Shown: piece after piece, positions 1-12,357 of the stretch
How the letters are laid out: every line of letters starts with the position of its first letter
Position numbering within the stretch: position 1 is the stretch's first letter
Assembly: GCA_032718475.1 (NCBI GenBank)
Contig: JAUCBJ010004272.1
Coordinates: 1-46,927 of the forward strand
DNA: 46,927 nucleotides
Reading direction: 5' to 3'
Source of the DNA: Nemertoderma westbladi
Taxonomy: Eukaryota > Xenacoelomorpha > Nemertodermatida > Nemertodermatidae
Made by a program: the position numbers and the translations under genes
The notes under the pieces: generated by a model
Seen by the model: the letters and a program-made list of their open reading frames with translations, nothing else
Told to the model about the DNA's origin: nothing
Database searches by the model: none

Positions 1-267
1 TTCCGAAAGTCGATATATGTATTTTAATAAGCCGCGGAAATTTGAGCTTCGAATTTCGCTTAAAAGGAAAAGCGTTTAATACGAAAATGAATTACGGTTG
101 ATTGCTTCATACAGTTGTAATTGAATTTTCGTATCTCCGCGTTCCGCCTACTATCTCGTTGTGGTACGTTTCCGCCGCGGTATCCAATAGCTACATGTAA
201 TAGCCCTGATTAACCCCCCCATCGCACCTTCCTGTCCTATCCTATTCATACACGGTCCGTTTGAACC

Positions 268-301
<34 letters not shown>

Positions 302-1110
302 GTAAACCATTTATGTGTATTATACAGTATAAATGGTGTGCGAGTAACATTTCAGATCTTCCCTCGCTATCACCAGCACCACAGAGGGCATTAATCATCT
401 TACTCGGATAAAAGACTAAGTCACAGCCATTTACAACCAGCTCATCAATTATTCTGTAGGCCGGAAACTTACTAGGTTGTGATAATCTTAATACATCGTA
501 CAGTATTGGCTGATATTATTACCCTTAAAACACCTTTATAATATCTAATATTTTATACGCTAATGCATTAATTATAGACAAAACTTCTTTGATGTTTGTA
601 GCTTTTCAAAATAATATGTCTGGGTACATTAAAAAGCATTATAAATTAGTCAAAGCCAGGCCTGGAGCCACTATTTTATATAGGAAGGTTTGTTGTTCGG
701 AAGTAATTTGGCACATTACAATTCATAATTTATGATTAAATGTTAGCTTCAGCTAGTGTTTCTTTAACTATACGTTGCTCGCCCCCACGAAGAATACCGA
801 GATTACATAAACGCAATAATTTTTATTGTCCGTTTAAATCCTTTTTTTGTCCTTTTTTTGATTTTTTATGTCCTCCAAAAGTCTAATGTTAGGTTCCATG
901 CTACCGGTTTCTCTACTGCTGTTCTCTCAGGCTATCAGTACCGGTATTAGTATATATAGCACTATTTTGCTGTATTGTATGTACAGATGTAGGTATAAAG
1001 CAGGCATTTCTGTATTTTAGTACCGGTACCGGCACCGGTACTGCTGTAGGCCTACTGTGTAGCCTACCATTTAAATACGGTACTGGTAGGCCTACCGGCT
1101 GACCGGTTGT
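1..1110. other. Upstream non-coding DNA with poly-C tract
   Basis: No gene is recognisable here. The stretch is AT-rich and includes an uninterrupted run of about 30 C at 270-299. Between about 900 and 1100 it is rich in short accggta/taggcctac motifs that recur elsewhere in the window (for example 33420-33440 and 33660-33680). Short ORFs lack family features and are treated as chance. Confidence 0.6.
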
Positions 1111-1795
1111 TTTGGTTAGATAATCCCGCCTCATCTGTAACCTGCTCCTTTCTGCCTTTGCCTGATTTGGTAAAGTGACCGTTTATTGTTTTGGTTAGAA
1201 AGGCCCGCCTCTGTAACCTGCTCCTTTCCTTCATTTTGTAAAGTGACTGTTTATTGTTTTGGTTAGAAAATCCCGCCTCTGTAACCTGCCCCTTTCCCTC
1301 AATTAATTAAGTGATCGTTAATTGTTTTGGTTGGGAAATCCCGCCTCTGTAACCTGCTCCTTTCTCTCAATTGGTAATGTTATCGTTTATTGTTTTGGTT
1401 AGAAAATCCCGTCTCTGTAACCTGCTCCTTTCCCTGATTTGGTAAAGTGACTGTTTATTGTTTTGGTTAGAAAATCCCGCATCTCTAACCTGCTCCTTTC
1501 TCTCAATTGGTAATGTTATCGTTTATTGTTTTGGTTAGAAAATCCCGCCTCTGTAACCTGCTCCTTTCCCTCAATAAGTTAAGTGATCGTTTATTGTTTT
1601 GGTTAGAAAATCCCGCCTCTGTAACCTGCTCCTTTCCCTCAATTAGTTAAGTGATCGTTTATTGTTTTGGTTAGAAAATCCCGTCTCTTTAACCTGCTCC
1701 TTTCCCTGATTTGGTAAAGTGACTGTTTATTGTTTTGGTTGGAAAACTCAGCCTTAACCTGCTCCTTTCCATCAATTGGTAATTGTTTTTGGCTA
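1111..1795. repeat. 68-bp tandem repeat, about 10 copies
   Basis: The motif ttttggttag recurs at an almost exact 68-bp spacing (ggtt at 1193, 1261, 1329, 1397, 1465, 1533, 1601, 1669, 1737). The first interval is about 80 bp. Each unit also carries a taacctgctcctttcc block and a gtgatcgtttattg block. The last copy decays near 1790. Single monomers of the same sequence are dispersed elsewhere (about 2752, 3283 reversed, 14122, 21055 reversed, 21816), so this array is a local amplification of a dispersed element. Confidence 0.9.
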
Positions 1796-2288
1796 TAAAA
1801 TGAGTGTTTTGCTACGTCATGTGGTAATCGATTATCGACAACAACCACAAACTATTAAATATAGAGTCTTTTTACCACAGGCGCATATGGAAATCTATCT
1901 CATAGTCTATAAATCATGGAATCATGGAATGTTTTGGCACAGGCATAGTGAAATCAACTGTCTGACAGTCCAGAAATCAGCAGTCTGACAGTTTGAAGAA
2001 ATACATACATAAAAAGTCATTAAAAGGACAATAAAAGTCATTAAAAGGACAACAAAAGTCATTATGCATAATTCGTAAAAAAAAATGACAAAAAAAGTCA
2101 AATAAAAGGACATAAAAAATCACTGCCTTACATAAATGATTGATTAAAATATATAAATATAATATTGGAAGTCATCTACTGTAATCCAAGGAATTAATAC
2201 TAATTATTATTTATTACTTGGGTATTAAACAAATACTTATATGTTGGTATGCAGTGTACCGGTAGTTAACAAAGTGCTGCGCTATTTC
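1796..2288. other. Non-coding DNA with short A-rich repeats
   Basis: No gene is seen. Between 2009 and 2120 there are several loose copies of an aaaagtcattaaaaggaca motif, an A-rich simple-repeat-like patch. The last 10 bp (2279-2288, gcgctatttc) form the left target-site duplication of the following LINE stub. Confidence 0.5.
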
Positions 2289-2595
2289 CAAATCCCCCAA
2301 GCTTGACACTAGAACAAAATCGCCTCCGCTTTGCAGGACATTGCTTTCGCCGTGAGGACCAGCCAGTGCATAATCTTGTACTTTGGCAGCCTCATGGAGT
2401 TAATAAGCATGGTGGGCAGCCCATGACTTTCTTGAGACGCATCTTAAAGGACACTGGCCTTGAAGATGCGGATGATCTAGCAAATGTCATGGGTGATAGG
2501 GAGTTGTGGCGGCGCAATTTTGTCGATAAGCCGGCACAGCATTCTTAAAAATGCAGCTGCAATGCAGCATGCCGATCCTAGTAGTAGTAGTAGTA
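2289..2595 (+). mobile_element. 5'-truncated LINE stub (3' end only)
   Basis: The translation at 2303-2548 matches the C-terminal end of the longer LINE copies in this window: RLRFAGHCFRRED, then GGQPMTFLRRILKDTG, then DRELWRRNFVDKP. It is followed by a short 3' UTR ending in (TAG)n. The copy is flanked by a 10-bp direct repeat, gcgctatttc at 2279-2288 and 2596-2605, as expected of target-primed reverse transcription. Only about 0.3 kb of the 3' end is present, so the element is dead on arrival. The LINE clade is not assigned. Confidence 0.9.
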
Positions 2596-2710
2596 GCGCT
2601 ATTTCTATGCAGTATCAATGTACTTTATATCCCGGGAAATAATGTAAATACAATGTATGTAACCCATTGATTGGGTGGAAATTTTAATTTCTCCTAATTA
2701 AGTTTTTATG

Positions 2711-2844
2711 GCGCTTATCTCTATATCATAACCTGTACATATACTAATTAGTTTATTGTTTTGGTTAGATTCAGTCCTTTTGTAGCCTGGACTTTTGGTG
2801 AAAACATAGTATTCGTCACATGAGGGTAACTGCAAAGTGAAATA
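2711..2844. repeat. Dispersed repeat, copy 1
   Basis: About 135 bp are strongly similar to 14084-14220. Shared blocks include gcgcttat, taacctgtacatatactaat, ttattgttttggttagattc and gggtaactgcaaagtgaaat. The centre contains the same ttgttttggttag core as the 68-bp array at 1111-1795, so both belong to one dispersed repeat family of unknown type. Confidence 0.75.
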
Positions 2845-2896
2845 ATGATGACGTCTACGAATGTGAAATAGACCTAGAAAAGTTAGAAGTAGTCCC

Positions 2897-3130
2897 GCAG
2901 ACAGGTTGAAAAATTAATCAGAGTTTCGCGAGCTTTCATATAGACACTGGGTATAGGTGGTTACATCGATAGTTACACCGATATGGTTACAGGTATACCA
3001 ATAATTACCATAAGGGTTTATTATATAGAGAAAAACGTAATATATAAATCACCACTCAAAGATGGGTGAGTGACGGAGCCTAATTGGCCCAGAAAGCTCG
3101 CGAAACGAATTTATTTTTCAACCTGTCTGC
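2897..3130. mobile_element. Small foldback (MITE-like) element
   Basis: The left arm 2897-2937 (starting gcagacaggttgaaaaat) is the near-perfect reverse complement of the right arm 3092-3130 (ending tttttcaacctgtctgc). The loop is about 155 bp. Arms of about 39-41 bp around a short non-coding core are the form of a non-autonomous DNA transposon. No clear target-site duplication was found. Confidence 0.6.
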
Positions 3131-4676
3131 AGATGTATCTTACATTATTGTACTCCCCGCATTCCAAAATATTATTTCTATATAGTCATTGTTTAATGAC
3201 ACCAGTAGAGACATGGGGAAAACTTGACGTAAATCCCATCTTGGCGAATTAATACTTCGTATCAACGTTAAATTATCTGTTAAGGGAAAGGAACAGGTTA
3301 CTGAGGCACGTTACAGTATTCTAACCAAAACGATAAACGAAACACAATTGAACAGGTTCTAGTTTTATTTTGGAGGGTAATCAGCTGTTATTTGCTTTTT
3401 TGCTCCCGAGAGAGGTGAATTTGGATTGCGTCGAAAGTCCCCCCCCCCCCCCCCCCCCCCCATCAAAGTCACAAACACTATTTTTAGAAATAGCAACTGT
3501 AACATAATTAAATCATTATTTAACCTATCCGACGACATTATTTTGGAATAAAATATGATCTAGTTGTATAATTAAATCCCATATGAAAAACACTTCAAAA
3601 TACATGTACTATCGTACGGGTGGTTTCTATTAACTAAATAAATACATATGTATTATAAATAGAAAACTACTGTAGGTCAATAATAGTTGCCCCTGGAAGA
3701 CAACTTCCCAAACACTAGAACAACTACCGTGAATGGGCAAATGTCCACACGAGGGGCAATTATCATTGCGGCCATTGTCCTGGAGGAAATTGGCCAGCTT
3801 CACTATACGATAATAGGGTATATTTTTATGAATATTACGGATAACTTATTACTTTTTACTTTAAGAATAATACATACAGTAAGAGGTGTTATAGGCCTAT
3901 ACCAATATTATATCAACCACCCTCTACAGAGTAGGTCGCTTGAAATCGAAATGTCGTTGACAGAAGGGTTAGTGTTTGTTTTATGCGAATGAATAGAGGC
4001 AATTATAAGAACCTATAGAGCTAATTATGTGACGAATGGAATTAGCGACTGTGTGTGCTGGATGGATAGGCGCCTAACTTTACGTGACAATTCGCTTCCT
4101 ACACCATGTCATTATGACTTGGAGGTGGGCCTTACTGCTGCCCGAGCCGTCGTACTGCACTTATACGCTCGAATAGGTGCTGTAACATGCTGAATTAAGA
4201 CACGTCCTACATCCGCCACTATTTATATACTGTCAATGGAGGTGGCGCTTTATTTCCAGTGTGCCATTTGTGTATGAAATGGATATTGAGGGTTTTTTTA
4301 AGTTAATGTCTCACATTAATTATTTACCTATTTTTACCGCACTTGAGTGTAAAGTATCAGTTTCTACTGATCCTACAGTTGTTTGTTGCTCTAATGTACG
4401 TAGAAAGTAAATAAAGCCATCCCCATTAGCACACTGTAAATAAAAATTATAGCATTGTAAAACCCAATTTTTGGAATACTTTTTTTGATACATAATGATA
4501 CATATTTTAATGATTTTAATTTATCCACCTAAGCCAATATATTATGGGTATTTAGTACAGCTATTGTTAAACCTGTAGGTTGTTATCATTTACTCCCATT
4601 ATGGTGTTATTGCAAGAATTGGATATTTATTTGTATTAATCCATAATGTTATCATAGAAGGTAAACATCGGTAAAT
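3131..4676. other. Upstream region / presumed 5' flank of the receptor gene
   Basis: No other gene is recognised. A run of 23 C lies at 3439-3461. A reversed monomer of the 68-bp repeat family lies at about 3283-3345 (accggttac-type core and ctaaccaaaacgataaac). The promoter and 5' UTR of the receptor should lie in or beyond this stretch, but no core promoter element can be supported from sequence alone. An in-frame stop (taa, 4662-4664) precedes the chosen start. Confidence 0.45.
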
Positions 4677-4779
4677 ATGGTAAACATAAGCGTTAGTGTA
4701 TGTTTGGTAATTCTAGAATTTATCGTATTGTGTTCCAATGTTTTATCTGGTTCGTCTGCAGTTGGAGACCGTGCCTTTG
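4677..4779 (+). CDS. iGluR exon 1: start codon and signal peptide
   Basis: This encodes residues 1-34 plus the first base of codon 35. The start has A at -3 and G at +4 and follows an in-frame stop 12 bp upstream. The peptide starts MVNISVSVCLVILEFIVLC. It has a hydrophobic h-region at about residues 5-19 and a likely cleavage zone at about 25-28 (SGSSA), so it would direct the receptor into the ER. The exon ends in phase 1 at a strong donor (gtaagt). Exon 2, 19.6 kb away, begins in the matching phase and continues directly into the ATD. The distance makes this link an inference, but the phase, signal-peptide character and join to the family's usual first ATD strand all fit. Confidence 0.72.
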
Positions 4780-4844
4780 GTAAGTACTTTAGTAAAGAGT
4801 AACTGACTAATACATTTTAACCGTAATCCGGGGTATATAAATAG

Positions 4845-4991
4845 AGTTCGTCATGTCAAAAAACCTGAATAATTATTTTACTATGCGTTTTATTGGCATT
4901 TTTTATGTTTTTTTTATTTTTGAATTGGAAATTCAAAAATTATAAAAAAACCATATAAAAAAATGTATCAGAGTTGTCGACATGACGAACT
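4845..4991. repeat. Hairpin-forming inverted repeat
   Basis: A perfect 13-bp inverted repeat, agttcgtcatgtc at 4845-4857 and gacatgacgaact at 4979-4991, encloses an AT-rich core that is itself partly self-complementary (attttt... gaattggaaattc ...aaaaat). It lies 65 bp downstream of the exon 1 donor. It could be a tiny MITE or a simple hairpin, and no function is implied. Confidence 0.6.
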
Positions 4992-5929
4992 GGTACCTAA
5001 AGTGCCTAGAGTACGAGAACAGTTTACTTCGTGTAAGTACCAGGTGTATGAGAAATAGGATCGGTATCACATGTAGGAATGGAGTGAAAAGGGAGTGTTA
5101 AAAAGAGAAGAGGAGAGGGGATTCATTATTATGCGATCACCATTATGCGAGTTCCGGACTGCTCTATTCGAACTCGCGCCACTCCGCTTTGGGAGACCGA
5201 CGTTCGAACCATACGAACAATGGGAACAGCTGTCATTGTCAATGTCACTGTCAAAGTTACCTTTTTAACTCATTTATAGTTGACATTTCATGAGAAAAGG
5301 ATTGTAGTTATCTCACAAAATACATGGATGAAAGTGAAAAAATATCAACTTTATTTTTAAATATATTATTTAAATTAAAATATATTTATTAAAATTGGCG
5401 TTACAAAATACCGTTTTTCCATGTAGGCCTACTGTAATATGTAAATAGTTAACAATTTAAAACAGGTGTAAAGACTCAGGAGGATCATTCTTGTTATCTC
5501 CGGTGTTTGCTAAAGTTGCAGTCAACAACTCACATTGTTGTTTTTAAAGGAAAGGCAGTTAGTTTATAAGATTCGCACACATTGGGAACACACGAGCGCA
5601 ATTAATTGAATTGATTTGAATCAAATTGCATGCGTAACAGATGCTCTCCCTTCGCTTATTCCCTGCCGTATTTCTTTTAAATAATTTGGAAGATAATTTA
5701 GTTTGTAATTGAATTACAATGAAACTGATGATGGGTGCGGGGCCCCTTTCGATCTAAACCACGGGTTGAACGCAAGTGGGGAGGGGCCTCGTTATCCAGC
5801 ACCATAATGAGCTCCGGGATACGGTGGGGGATCTGGCTACTCTTGCTTTCGGACAACGTAATATTGTCTGAGAACTAGTGGTAGCAGCACACCGATCCAT
5901 CTGGACAAGGGGACGGCCTCCGCTGTGAT
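4992..5929. other. Intron 1 sequence, no recognised feature
   Basis: This is AT-rich intronic sequence with no gene, repeat array or RNA gene that I can support. Composition becomes more GC-balanced from about 5730, where a transposon-derived segment seems to begin. Confidence 0.5.
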
Positions 5930-6345
5930 TTGGCCATTCGGGGCACGTTTAATTCGCAGACTCAGGCGTTGCTCGACATTAGGTCTACTAACCTTGACGC
6001 CGAGTCTTACGCGAATTGTGCCCAATGGGTGTCCTGGAGGCAGCGGAGGACGAGAAGAGAAGAATCTACTCGGCAGCTGTTGAGCTTTGTCGTGGCGATT
6101 TCGCCCCCTTTGTAGCTTCGTGTGATGGGGTCCTTGCGCCGCACGCCAACAAGCTGCTACGGACAATGGCCAGCAGGTTGAGCGCAAACTGGTCGAAGCC
6201 GTACAGCATTACGATGGGCTGGGTGAGGCAGCGTGTCCAGTTCGCAATCATTCGCGGTACGTCTCACTGCCTCCGACGATCGCGAATCAAGTGGCATTCT
6301 GGTCTTGGGTTGGAAGACGTTGCGGGCCTCCCAGGAATATAGACT
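5930..6345 (+). pseudogene. Decayed transposon-type ORF fragment
   Basis: The frame read from 6016 to the stop at 6342 contains GWVRQRVQFAIIRGTSHCLR, preceded by a lysine/arginine-rich stretch (EDEKRRIYSAAVE) and LANKLLR-like residues. This layout (a basic segment, then a W-R-R/L-FA-I-RA-CLRG-type ending) resembles the C-terminal part of proteins that recur in many invertebrate genomes next to reverse-transcribing elements. That comparison is from memory and uncertain. Upstream, the frame is interrupted by a stop (5995-5997) and would need a frame change. The GC content (about 55%) contrasts with the AT-rich surroundings. A dead mobile-element coding fragment is the likeliest reading. Confidence 0.35.
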
Positions 6346-6727
6346 GCATAGAAACTGAACCATCTAACAACTAACACAAATATGAGACTCTATCCGCATT
6401 TCATTATATAATTATTTATGTAACAATATTATTAGTATGCTAATATTAGTATGCAGTATCAATACCTGAATTAATTATGCAATGTTATCATACTGTCAAA
6501 GTAATAAATCCAGTTAATAAATAAGTTTAAGTGTCGTCAGAGATGAGTCGAGGTGTCAATTACAATGATTGATAATAAAGCCTCGTATATTTGGCGACTC
6601 GGTCGGCAACTTTACAGTAAGTTAAGAGAATATCAGAAGGCCAAATGCTACTGGGTAGATTATTTACCATGTCTTTTAGCTAGTGAAATATGTATATAAT
6701 AAATAAATATAAATAAATATAAATTTA
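6346..6727. other. Intron 1 sequence, no recognised feature
   Basis: AT-rich non-coding sequence with local ataaataaatataaat runs near 6700. No gene or RNA is seen. Confidence 0.5.
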
Positions 6728-6862
6728 TATCTCATACCACTGATTTCACATTAGATTGAAGCTCTTATCACTTGATCTCACATTAGATTGTATCTCATAC
6801 CACTTGATCTCACATTAGACTGCATCTCATACAACTTCATCCCACATTACATAATATATCTC
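6728..6862. repeat. 32-bp satellite, left part (about 4 copies)
   Basis: These are diverged copies of the ctcataccacttgatctcac / attagactgtat unit that resumes at 8164. The array is split here by a LINE inserted in reverse. The 12 bp at 6851-6862 (ataatatatctc) are the left target-site duplication. Confidence 0.9.
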
Positions 6863-8163
6863 TACTACTACTACTACTACTAGGATCGGCATGCTGCATT
6901 GCAGCTGCATTTTTAAGAATGCTGTGCCGGCTTGTCAACAAAATTGCACCGCCACAACTCCCTATCACCCATGACATTTGCTAGATCATCCGCATCTTTA
7001 AGGCCAGTGTCCTTTAAGATGCGTCTCAAGAAAGTCATGGGCTGTCCACCATGCTTATTCACTCCATGAGGCTGCCAAAGTACAAGATTATGCACTGGCT
7101 GGTCCTCACGGCGAAAGCAATGTCCAGCAAAGCGGAGGCGATTTTGTTCTAGTGTCAAGCTTGGGGGAACCAATGAGATCACCTCCAATGTTATATAGTG
7201 TCTGGTTGGAGATGTGTGCATTGTACTTGACACAATGAACCCGGCGTAGCATTCTTGTGAATGTGCCATCCAGAGATTTGGTGTCCTCAGCAGTTAGAGC
7301 CCAGCATGGACTCCCATAGAGGAGTACTGGAACTACTACTGCTCTAAATAATCGGACCTTAAGTTTCCGATTAATTCTCGGTGACTTCCAAATCCTGGAA
7401 AGCCTATTCAAGGCTGCCCATGCCTTTCCCTTACGTATTCGAAGGTCCTCACCTGACTTCCGGATCCATGATCCCAGGTAACAGAAGTCGTCCACATGCT
7501 CAAGCATACCATCCTTTGAGCTTATGCTCATCCGATCAGAGACTTGCTGAGGACTTTCAAAGTTAATTGTCAGGATTTTGGTCTTTCTGGAGTTAATAAA
7601 AAGACCAACACTAGAAGCAGCATGTTCTAATGAGCTGAGGAGCCGTTGGGCTCCCTCTAATGATTCTGAGAGTACTCCTAAGTCATCAGCAAAGTCTAGA
7701 TCAGTTAGGTACTTGGCATGATTTCCTCGACTTCTGGAGCCAGTAGGTGGAGTTATCATCACCCCATCATCATTATGATGATCTAAGGACATGCGTAGAA
7801 CATAGTCAACCACAATAATGAACAAGAATGGTGCAAGTGTGTCTCCTTGGAGGACGCATAACACTTCAAATGGTTCTGTGTCACCATCAACAGTAGACAC
7901 AAATGTTGTCGAACCATCGTATACTGATCTGATTGCTGCAATAATTTCACTAGGAATCCAATATAATGAAAGTATGCTGAACATACGTGAGCGAGAGACT
8001 GAATCAAAGGCCTTGAAGAAGTCAACAAAGATAACAGCCAGTTCTTTTTTGATAATTCTTCAATTATCCTTCTAAGTGCCAAAATGGGCTCCATGGTCCC
8101 ACGACCTTTACGGAACCCATTCTGATTTCCACGGAGCAGTCTCTCAATGTGATCCCTGATGCG
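6863..8163 (-). mobile_element. 5'-truncated LINE with reverse transcriptase remnant
   Basis: Minus-strand translation gives, in order, reverse-transcriptase blocks: a palm start near FDSVSRSRMF (broken by a frameshift), LQGDTLAPFLFIIVVDYVLR (motif B), DLDFADDLGVLSES (the FADD catalytic pair), SVGLFINSRKTKI and FCYLGSWI. The C-terminal RLRFAGHCFRRED domain follows. The 3' end is (TAG)n at the left border. A 12-bp duplication, ataatatatctc at 6851-6862 and 8164-8175, flanks it. Several frameshifts, including one after YNIGG, make it a non-functional copy. It is the same family as 2289, 31971, 36279 and 12405. Confidence 0.9.
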
Positions 8164-11100
8164 ATAATATATCTCACCACTGGATCTCACATTAGATTGT
8201 ATCTCATACCACTTGATCTCACATTAGATAATATATCTTATCACTTGATCTCACATTAGACTGTATCTCATACCACTTGATCTCACATTAGACTGCATCT
8301 CATACCACTGGATCTCACATTAGATAATATCTCATACCACTTGATCTCACATTAGACTGTATCTAATGCCACTTGATCTCACATTAGACTGTATCTCATA
8401 CCACTGGATCTCACATTAGATAATATCTCTTACCACTTGATCTCACATTAGACTGTATCTCATACCACTTGATCTCACATTAGACTGTATCTCATACCAC
8501 TTGATCTCACATTAGACTGTATCTCATACCACTTCATCTCACATTAGACTGTATCTCATCCCACTTCATCTCACATTAGATAATATATCTTACCACTTGA
8601 ACTCACATTAGACTGCATCTCATACCGCTTGATCTCACATTACATAATATATCTCACCACTGGATCTCACATTAGATTGTATCTCATACCACTTGATCTC
8701 ACATTAGATAATATATCTTATCACTTGATCTCACATTAGACTGTATCTCATACCACTTGATCTCACATTAGACTGCATCTCATACCACTGGATCTCACAT
8801 TAGATAATATCTCATACCACTTGATCTCACATTAGACTGTATCTCATGCCACTTGATCTCACATTAGACTGTATCTCATACCACTGGATCTCACATTAGA
8901 TAATATCTCATACCACTTGATCTCACATTAGACTGTATCTCATACCACTTGATCTCACATTAGACTGTATCTCATACCACTTGATCTCACATTAGACTGT
9001 ATCTCATACCACTTCATCTCACATTAGACTGTATCTCATACCACTTGATCTCACATTAGATAATATCTCATACCACTTGATCTCACATTAGACTGTATCT
9101 CATACCACTTGATCTCACATTAGACTGCATCTCATACCACTGGATCTCACATTAGATAATATCTCATACCACTTGATCTCACATTAGACTGTATCTCATA
9201 CCACTTGATCTCACATTAGACTGCATCTCATACCACTGGATCTCACATTAGATAATATATCTTACCACTTGATCTCACGTTAGATTATGTCTGATATTCC
9301 ACTGGATCTCACATTAGATTGTATCTCATCCCACTTGATATCACATTAGACTGCATCTCATACCACTTCATCTCACATTAGATAATATATCTTACCACTT
9401 GATCTCACATTCTTGTATCTCATACCATTTGATCTCACATTAGACTGTATCTCATACCACTTGATCTCACATTAGACTGTATCTCATACCACTTCATCTC
9501 ACATTACATAATATATCTTACCACTTGATCATCTCACATTAGACTGCATCTCATACCACTTCATCTCACATTAGATAATATATCTCACCACTGGATTTCA
9601 CATTCGATTGTATCTCATACCATTTGATCTCACATTAGACTGTATCTCATACCACTTGATTTCACATTAGACTGTATCTCATACCGCTTGATCTCACATT
9701 GCATAATATATCTCACTACTGGATCTCACATTAGATTGTATCTCATACCACTTGATCTCACATTAGACTGTATCTCATACCACTTGATCTCACATTAGAC
9801 TGCATCTCATACCACTTGATCTCACATTAGATAATATATCTTACCACCACTTGATCTCACATTAGACTGTATCTCATACCACTTGATCTCACATTAGACT
9901 GCATCTCATACCACTTGATCTCACATTAGATAATATCTCATACCACTTGATCTCACATTAGATAATATCTCATACCACTTGATCTCACATTAGACTGTAT
10001 CTCATACCACTTGATCTCACATTAGACTGCATCTCATACCACTTGATCTCACATTAGATAATATCTCATACCACTTGATCTCACATTAGACTGTATCTCA
10101 TACCACTTGATCTCACATTAGACTGCATCTCATACCACTTGATCTCACATTAGATAATATATCATACCACTTGATCTCACATTAGACTGTATCTCATACC
10201 ACTTGATCTCACATTAGACTTTATCTCATACCACTTGATCTCACATTAGACTGCATCTCATACCACTTGATCTCACATTAGATAATATCTCATCCCACTT
10301 GATCTCACATTAGACTGTATCTCATACCACTTGATCTCACATTAGACTGCATCTCATACCACTTCATCTCACATTACATAATATATCTCACCACTGGATC
10401 TCACATTAGATTGTATCTCATACCACTTGATCTCACATTAGACTGTATCTCATACCACTTGATCTCACATTAGATAATATCTCATACCACTTGATCTCAC
10501 ATTAGACTGTATCTCATACCACTGGATCTCACATTAGATAATATCTCATACCACTTGATCTCACATTAGATAATATCTCATACCACTTGATCTCACATTA
10601 GACTGTATCTCATACCACTTCATCTCACATTACATAATATATCTCACCACTGGATCTCACATTAGATTGTATCTCATACCACTTGATCTCACATTAGACT
10701 GTATCTCATACCACTGGATCTCACATTAGATAATATCTCATACCACTTGATCTCACATTAGATAATATCTCATACCACTTGATCTCACATTAGACTGCAT
10801 CTCATACCACTTCATCTCACATTACATAATATATCTCACCACTGGATCTCACATTAGATTGTATCTCATACCACTTGATCTCACATTAGACTGTATCTCA
10901 TACCACTGGATCTCACATTAGACTGTATCTCATACCACTTGATCTCACATTAGACTGCATCTCATACCACTTGATCTCACATTAGATAATATCTCATACC
11001 ACTTGATCTCACATTAGACTGTATCTCATACCACTGGATCTCACATTAGATAATATCTCATACCACTTGATCTCACATTAGATAATATCTCATACCACTT

Positions 11101-11717
11101 GATCTCACATTAGACTGTATCTCATACCACTTCATCTCACATTAGACTGCATCTCATACCACTTGATCTCACATTAGATAATATATCTTACCACTTGATC
11201 CCAGTTCATACCGTATCTCTTTTCCATTTGATCTCACTTTTGACTGTATCTCTTACCACTTGATCTCACATTAGATTATATATCTTACCACTTGATCCCA
11301 GTTCATACCGTATCTCTTTTCCATTGGATCTCACTTTTGACTGCATCTCATACCACTTGATCTCACATTAGATAATATATCTTACCACTTGATCCCAGTT
11401 CATACCGTATCTCTTTTCCATTGGATCTCACTTTTGACTGTATCTCTTACCACTTGATCTCACATTAGACTGTATCTCATACCACTTGATATCACATTAG
11501 ACTGCATCTCTTACCACTTGATCTCACATTAGATAATATATCTTACCACTTGATCTCACATTAGATTATGTCTGATATTTCACTTGATCTCACATTAGAC
11601 TGTATCTCATACCACTTGATCTCACATTAGACTGCATCTCATACCATTTCATCTCACATTAGATTGTATCTCTTATCACTTGATCTTACATTAGAGTGTA
11701 TCTATCACTTGATCTCA
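8164..11717. repeat. 32-bp satellite, about 110 copies
   Basis: The unit is ctcataccacttgatctcac followed by attagactgtat, with variants ending gataatat, gactgcat and gattgtat. Higher-order structure is visible: the block starting atatatctcaccactggatc at 8169 recurs exactly 480 bp (15 units) later at 8649. Related blocks start near 10381, 10636 and 10826. From about 11190 a diverged variant appears (cttgatcccagttcataccg). The array sits wholly inside intron 1 of the receptor gene and has no coding sense. Confidence 0.95.
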
Positions 11718-12357
11718 GAAGCATTTGGCAGAATCTTATCATCAACAATATATACCTGGATATAAATATATTTGAGAAAAATAAAAGATAACATAGAACT
11801 CAAGGAAATATATAAATTTCTTTGAAGCAAACAAAAGATAACATAGAACTCAAAGGAAAATGTTATTGTTTAAAATCCGACTTTGTTGTCACATCGATTC
11901 GATGGCGTTGAACTTGGAGATTTATTTAGGTTCTCGAGTTAATTATATTCTGAACATTACGGACGAAATTCCTTTATAATGGGGTGAGTTTGAAGAGCTT
12001 CACCATACATACTAAACATTTGGGTAAGCCATGCCTTGCCGCTAGTATTACACCCATGAGACTGGAATAGGGCCTGGCGGAACAGCCGCTAGTTGCGCTC
12101 AGCATGGATTACAGTTAATTACCTTACCGGTACACCGGCACGCATTAACCTACCGAAGCATAGCCAGTCGCATTAACGCTTCCGCTTGCATTGCGACGGA
12201 ATCCCGCGGGATTTGTTGTTGGTTAATGTTTAGCTGGTGCGATGATGAGATGACTGATGCCAGAATTACGGTTACTTTATTAAAGGGTTACTTTATTTTA
12301 ACAAAAATGTAGTTTTTTATACTGACAGAAATTTAATTCTCCAAAAAAGGTAAATAA
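11718..12357. other. Intron 1 sequence, no recognised feature
   Basis: This stretch contains two tandem partial copies of an aaaagataacatagaactcaa motif near 11780-11860, and otherwise unremarkable AT-rich DNA. No gene is seen. Confidence 0.5.

Noticed and set aside
3687-3992. 101-codon plus-strand ORF upstream of the receptor
   Set aside because: No recognisable domain, no splice or codon-use support, and composition like the surrounding non-coding DNA.
6863-8163. An intact, active LINE
   Set aside because: The endonuclease and the RT amino-terminal part are missing, and frameshifts interrupt the remaining frame. The other copies are similarly truncated.
8164-11717. CRISPR array
   Set aside because: The units are tandem without unique spacers, and the context (introns, LINEs, tRNA with long variable arm) is animal nuclear DNA.
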